Below are positions 61,312 to 64,000 of a DNA stretch of 64,000 nt, piece by piece. Position numbers and translations under genes: made by a program. The stretch spans positions 4,020,001 to 4,084,000 of the forward strand of contig NZ_LR134352.1 in NCBI RefSeq assembly GCF_900637185.1, in the 5' to 3' direction. This stretch comes from Nocardia asteroides. Its GTDB lineage: Bacteria; Actinomycetota; Actinomycetes; Mycobacteriales; Mycobacteriaceae. The first letter of the stretch is position 1; each line of letters begins with the position of its first letter. Under the pieces are notes generated by a model. It did not search any database. It was not told the DNA's origin and saw only the letters and a list, made by a program, of their open reading frames with translations.

Positions 61312-62730
61312 TCAGGGCCCGGTGCGCTGCACGGCGAGTGCGGCGAGCGCGGCCGCGACCAGCGAGATCGCCCCGACCAGCAGATGCACCACGGTCAGCG
61401 CCCGGCCCGGGTCGGTCTCGGCGAGGGCGAAGAAGATCGACCCGATCGTGGCGATCCCGGCCACGATCCCCAGCTGCACGCTCGTCACCAGGATGCCGCT
61501 GGCGTCGGCGGCGGAGGCCTGCGGGACCGCGGCCAGTGCCCTGGTCATCAGCGGGCTGAACGCCAGCCCGTTGCCGATCCCGAACAGCGCGAGCGCCACC
61601 GACGCGGCGGGCCCTATACCGGAGCCGTCACCGAGCAGCGCGGCGAGCCAGCCCAGCGCCACCGTGGCGAGGACCAGCGCCAGCGGGATCATCCGGGCAT
61701 GCCATCGCGCCGGAATCCGCTGCCAGTACAACCCGGCCGCCGCGAAGGTGACCCCCATGGGCAGGAACTGCACACCCGCACGGAGGGCGCTGTAGCCGAG
61801 ATCGTTCTGCAGGTGGATCGCCATCGCGAACAGCCAGCCACCGAAACCGGCCATCACCAGCAGCAGGGTCGCCGCCGCGAGCAGCAGACCGGGTGCGGCC
61901 AGCACCTGCGGTGCGAACAGCGGTTCGCCACCGCGTGCCGCCACGGCCCGCTCGAGCCCGGCGAACACCGCGACCCCGAGTACTCCCGCGGCCAGGCACA
62001 CCCACGTCCACGCCGGGTAGCCGAGCTCGCGGCCGAGGACCAGCGGGACGACGAGCAGCAGCACGGTGAGTGTCAGCGTCGCCAGGCCCGCCCCATCGAG
62101 CCGGCGATCGGTCCGGACGGTGGCACCCGGCAGCACCGTCGGCGCGATCGCCAGCAACGCCAGCCCGATCGGCACGTTCACCAGGAACACCCCGCGCCAG
62201 CTGCTGCCCGCGAGATCGGCGTCCACGATCAACCCACCCAGGATCTGGCCCGCCACCATGCCGCCGGAGATGATCGCGGCATAGATGCTCAAGGCCCTGG
62301 CCCTGGCCTGACCGGTGAACGTGCGCTGGATCAGGGTCATCACCTGCGGCACCATCGCCGCCGCTCCCGCACCCTGCGCGAACCGGAACACGATGAGCGA
62401 CAACTCGTTCCAGGCCAGTCCGCAGGCCAGCGAGGCCACGGTGAACACCGCCAGCCCCGCGACGAACGTCCGCCGCTGGGTGAACCGGTCACCCAGTCGC
62501 GCACCGGCGATCAGCAGCACGGCATAGGCGATCACGTACCCCGCGACGATCAGCTGCAGCGCCGCTCCGCCGGTGTGCAGGTGCGCGCGCATCGAGGGAA
62601 TGGCGACATTGACGATCGAGGCGTCCAGGACGGCCATGAACTGCCCGGTGAGAATGACGACGAGCACGGCCACCGACCGTCTGCCCGTCACCGCCGCCGG
62701 TGGCGGCGCCGAAGTGATGATCTGACTCAT
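61312..62730 (-). CDS. MFS transporter, DHA2 (EmrB/QacA) drug efflux family
   Basis: About 472 residues with 14 predicted membrane helices. The DHA2 signature is present: LTGQFMAVLDASIVNVAIPSM (helix 1), GARLGDRFTQRRTF (loop 2-3), RFAQGAGAAAMVPQVMTLIQRTFTGQARARALSIYA and GQILGGLIVD. It exports hydrophobic drugs or metabolites using the proton gradient. ATG 62730 is chosen, but a GTG at 62763 would add 11 residues. It is divergent from the NmrA-like gene. Confidence 0.93.
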   Translation of the reverse strand: MSQIITSAPPPAAVTGRRSVAVLVVILTGQFMAVLDASIVNVAIPSMRAHLHTGGAALQLIVAGYVIAYAVLLIAGARLGDRFTQRRTFVAGLAVFTVASLACGLAWNELSLIVFRFAQGAGAAAMVPQVMTLIQRTFTGQARARALSIYAAIISGGMVAGQILGGLIVDADLAGSSWRGVFLVNVPIGLALLAIAPTVLPGATVRTDRRLDGAGLATLTLTVLLLVVPLVLGRELGYPAWTWVCLAAGVLGVAVFAGLERAVAARGGEPLFAPQVLAAPGLLLAAATLLLVMAGFGGWLFAMAIHLQNDLGYSALRAGVQFLPMGVTFAAAGLYWQRIPARWHARMIPLALVLATVALGWLAALLGDGSGIGPAASVALALFGIGNGLAFSPLMTRALAAVPQASAADASGILVTSVQLGIVAGIATIGSIFFALAETDPGRALTVVHLLVGAISLVAAALAALAVQRTGP

Positions 62731-62867
62731 CCTCCGATCGTCGGGCGCCGCCGGTACCCGCACCAGGAGCCCACCGACACGGGTACCCGCACCACCCGGC
62801 TGATGTCACACTCCGCGACCCGGTGTCGTCGTCTCGTGGACGGGACAGTTCAACCGAGGAGAAACGA

Positions 62868-63608
62868 ATGCGTATCGCAGTGATCGGTGCCGGTGGGCGG
62901 ATCGGCCGCGAGGTGGTCGACGTGCTGAAGGACCGCGGCGACGAGGTCGTCGAGATCACCCGCTCGGCGGGCATCGACGTCCGGACCGGGCACGGCCTGG
63001 CCACCGCCCTGGCCGGCGTCGACGCGGTGATCGACGCGGTCAACGCCACCACCACCGAGACCGCCGCGGTGACGGAGTTCTTCCGCACCGTGGCCCGCAC
63101 CGTGCACGAGGCCGCCGCCGCGGCGGGCGTGCGGCGCATCGCGGTCGTCTCGATCATCGGCATCGACGACTTCACCGCCGGGCACTACGCGGGCAAGCTG
63201 GCCCACGAACGCGCCTACCGAGAAGGACCGGTGCCGGTGCGCATCCTGCGGGCCGCGCAGTTCCACGAGTTCACCGAGATGATGCTGGACTGGACCACCG
63301 TCGGCGACCGCGCCGAAATACCCGCCTACCGCGCGCAACTGGTCGCGGCCAGGACCGTCGCCGAACACCTCGCCGACCTGGCCCGCACCGACGGCCCGGA
63401 CCTGGTGGAGATCGCCGGACCGCAGCAGTGGCGTCTCGCCGAAGCGGTCGCGCTGATCGCGGCGCGGCGCGGCGGGCCCGCACAGGTCGTGGAGGTGCTC
63501 GATACCGCCGATCCCGACCACCGGCTCCAGGCCGACGGCGCGTTGCTGCCGGGTCCGAAGGCGATCATCGCGGGACCCGCCTTCACCGAATGGCTCGACG
63601 GCCGCTGA
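62868..63608 (+). CDS. NmrA-like / atypical SDR oxidoreductase
   Basis: A 246-residue Rossmann protein. It starts MRIAVIGAGGRIGREVVDVLKDRGDEVVEITRSAG (GxxGxxG), then DAVIDAVNA, RRIAVVSIIGIDDF, YAGKLAHERAYREGPVPVRILRAAQFHEF and VAEHLADLA. The YxxxK-like Y-A-G-K is present. It is close to NAD(P)-binding SDR type 5 or YesF/YtfG-type quinone-reductase-like proteins. The ATG follows GAGGAG. Role unknown. Confidence 0.9.
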   Translation: MRIAVIGAGGRIGREVVDVLKDRGDEVVEITRSAGIDVRTGHGLATALAGVDAVIDAVNATTTETAAVTEFFRTVARTVHEAAAAAGVRRIAVVSIIGIDDFTAGHYAGKLAHERAYREGPVPVRILRAAQFHEFTEMMLDWTTVGDRAEIPAYRAQLVAARTVAEHLADLARTDGPDLVEIAGPQQWRLAEAVALIAARRGGPAQVVEVLDTADPDHRLQADGALLPGPKAIIAGPAFTEWLDGR

Positions 63609-63697
63609 GTCCGGTGCCGGGATAGCCTCTGTGCCAACGGAACCGATGACCTAGGCTGGAATTCGTACAGTCGGTTCGATGCCTTGGAGGCGCCCCG

Positions 63698-64000
63698 ATG
63701 TCGCACTCTTCCGCCTACCCCAGCTCCGTTCCGGTCGGGGTGGACACCACGCGCGCCAGCATCGCGCGCGTCTACGACGCCGCGCTCAACGGCAAGGACA
63801 ACTACGAGGTCGACCGCGCGGTGCTGGACCAGGTCCGCACCGTCGCGCCGCAGGTCAACGACCTGGCCTGGGCCAACCGGGATTTCCTGATCCGGGTGTG
63901 CCGGTTCCTGGCCCGGGCCGGTGTCGACCAGTACCTCGACCTCGGGTCCGGCCTGCCCACCGCCGAGAACACCCACCAGGTGGTGCAGCGGGTCAACCCG
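63698..64000 (+). CDS. SAM-dependent methyltransferase, N-terminal part (cut by window edge)
   Basis: 101 codons of a protein of the S-adenosylmethionine-dependent methyltransferase family often annotated DUF574/PF04672. The start GVDTTRASIARVYDAALNGKDNYEVDRAV is characteristic, as is WANRDFLIRVCRFLARAGVDQYLDLGSGLPTAENTHQVVQ, which carries the SAM-binding motif DLGSGLP. The ATG follows TTGGAGG. Members are numerous in Nocardia and Streptomyces; their substrates are mostly unknown. The C-terminal half is outside the window. Confidence 0.92.
   Translation, partial: MSHSSAYPSSVPVGVDTTRASIARVYDAALNGKDNYEVDRAVLDQVRTVAPQVNDLAWANRDFLIRVCRFLARAGVDQYLDLGSGLPTAENTHQVVQRVNP

Noticed and set aside
1-64000. 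tRNA, rRNA, CRISPR array, insertion sequence or prophage
   Set aside because: No cloverleaf-like gene, conserved rRNA segment, regular spacer repeat or transposase/integrase frame was found on reading both strands; a dedicated search would be needed to exclude small cases.

Overview
The window is very GC-rich, densely coded actinobacterial chromosome. It carries an antigen-85-like (mycolyltransferase-type) secreted esterase, several secreted lipases, two acyl-CoA carboxylase beta subunits, a split LigD-type end-joining pair, XRE-DUF5753/DUF397 regulators and the mutA-mutB-meaB operon. Together these point to a mycolic-acid-containing actinomycete, most likely Nocardia or a close relative; this is inference from gene content. 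No rRNA, tRNA, CRISPR array, transposase or phage gene was seen.

Region by region. 1-2839 is a tight leftward operon (condensation/PapA-like acyltransferase, UGT-fold glycosyltransferase, start of an ABC ATPase) that looks like glycolipid or lipopeptide tailoring and export. 3143-4821 holds a secreted five-bladed propeller protein and a TVP38-type membrane protein. 4999-10225 is the methylmalonyl-CoA mutase operon with its GTPase chaperone. 10271-16432 has a self-regulated ArsR-SRPBCC pair, a multicopper oxidase, a NarL-type two-component system, an NAD(P)-binding protein and an antigen-85-like esterase. 16433-31691 is mainly catabolism and lipid metabolism: amidohydrolase, nucleoside hydrolase, accD, FAD monooxygenase with its TetR, CoA transferase, type II thioesterase, a zinc-ribbon SDR, FadD with its TetR, and a SnoaL-like protein. 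31693-33770 is the LigD-type polymerase/ligase pair. 33896-36333 holds an APC permease and a cold-shock protein.

36535-43869 is the most unusual block. A standalone NRPS-type condensation protein converges with zero spacing on a leftward four-gene operon: a SufS-like aminotransferase, a protein of unknown fold ending in a heavy-metal-associated domain, a fold-III PLP decarboxylase, and a cysteine-synthase/rhodanese fusion. A CBS-domain gene lies just upstream. It reads as an amino-acid, sulfur and metal pathway that I cannot match to a described system.

43959-45950 is a compact regulatory island (DUF397 protein, XRE-DUF5753 regulator, two small proteins). Three copies of one 22-bp dyad lie upstream of its transcription units; two of them overlap matching -35/-10 promoters for the flanking small genes. 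46298-53968 contains an NAD(P)-binding protein, a DUF2599 lipoprotein, three secreted lipases and a second accD. 54022-64000 holds a PucR-type regulator, an FkbH-like HAD protein with an altered nucleophile position, a SigJ-type sigma factor with a DoxX-like protein, two flavoprotein oxidoreductases, a glutathione peroxidase, a DHA2 transporter, an NmrA-like protein and the start of an SAM-dependent methyltransferase gene.

Strong hairpins between convergent genes (20122, 28694, 45648, 49275, 53975, 61271) probably act as terminators. Start sites were chosen from ribosome-binding sites and family N-termini; uncertain ones are flagged.
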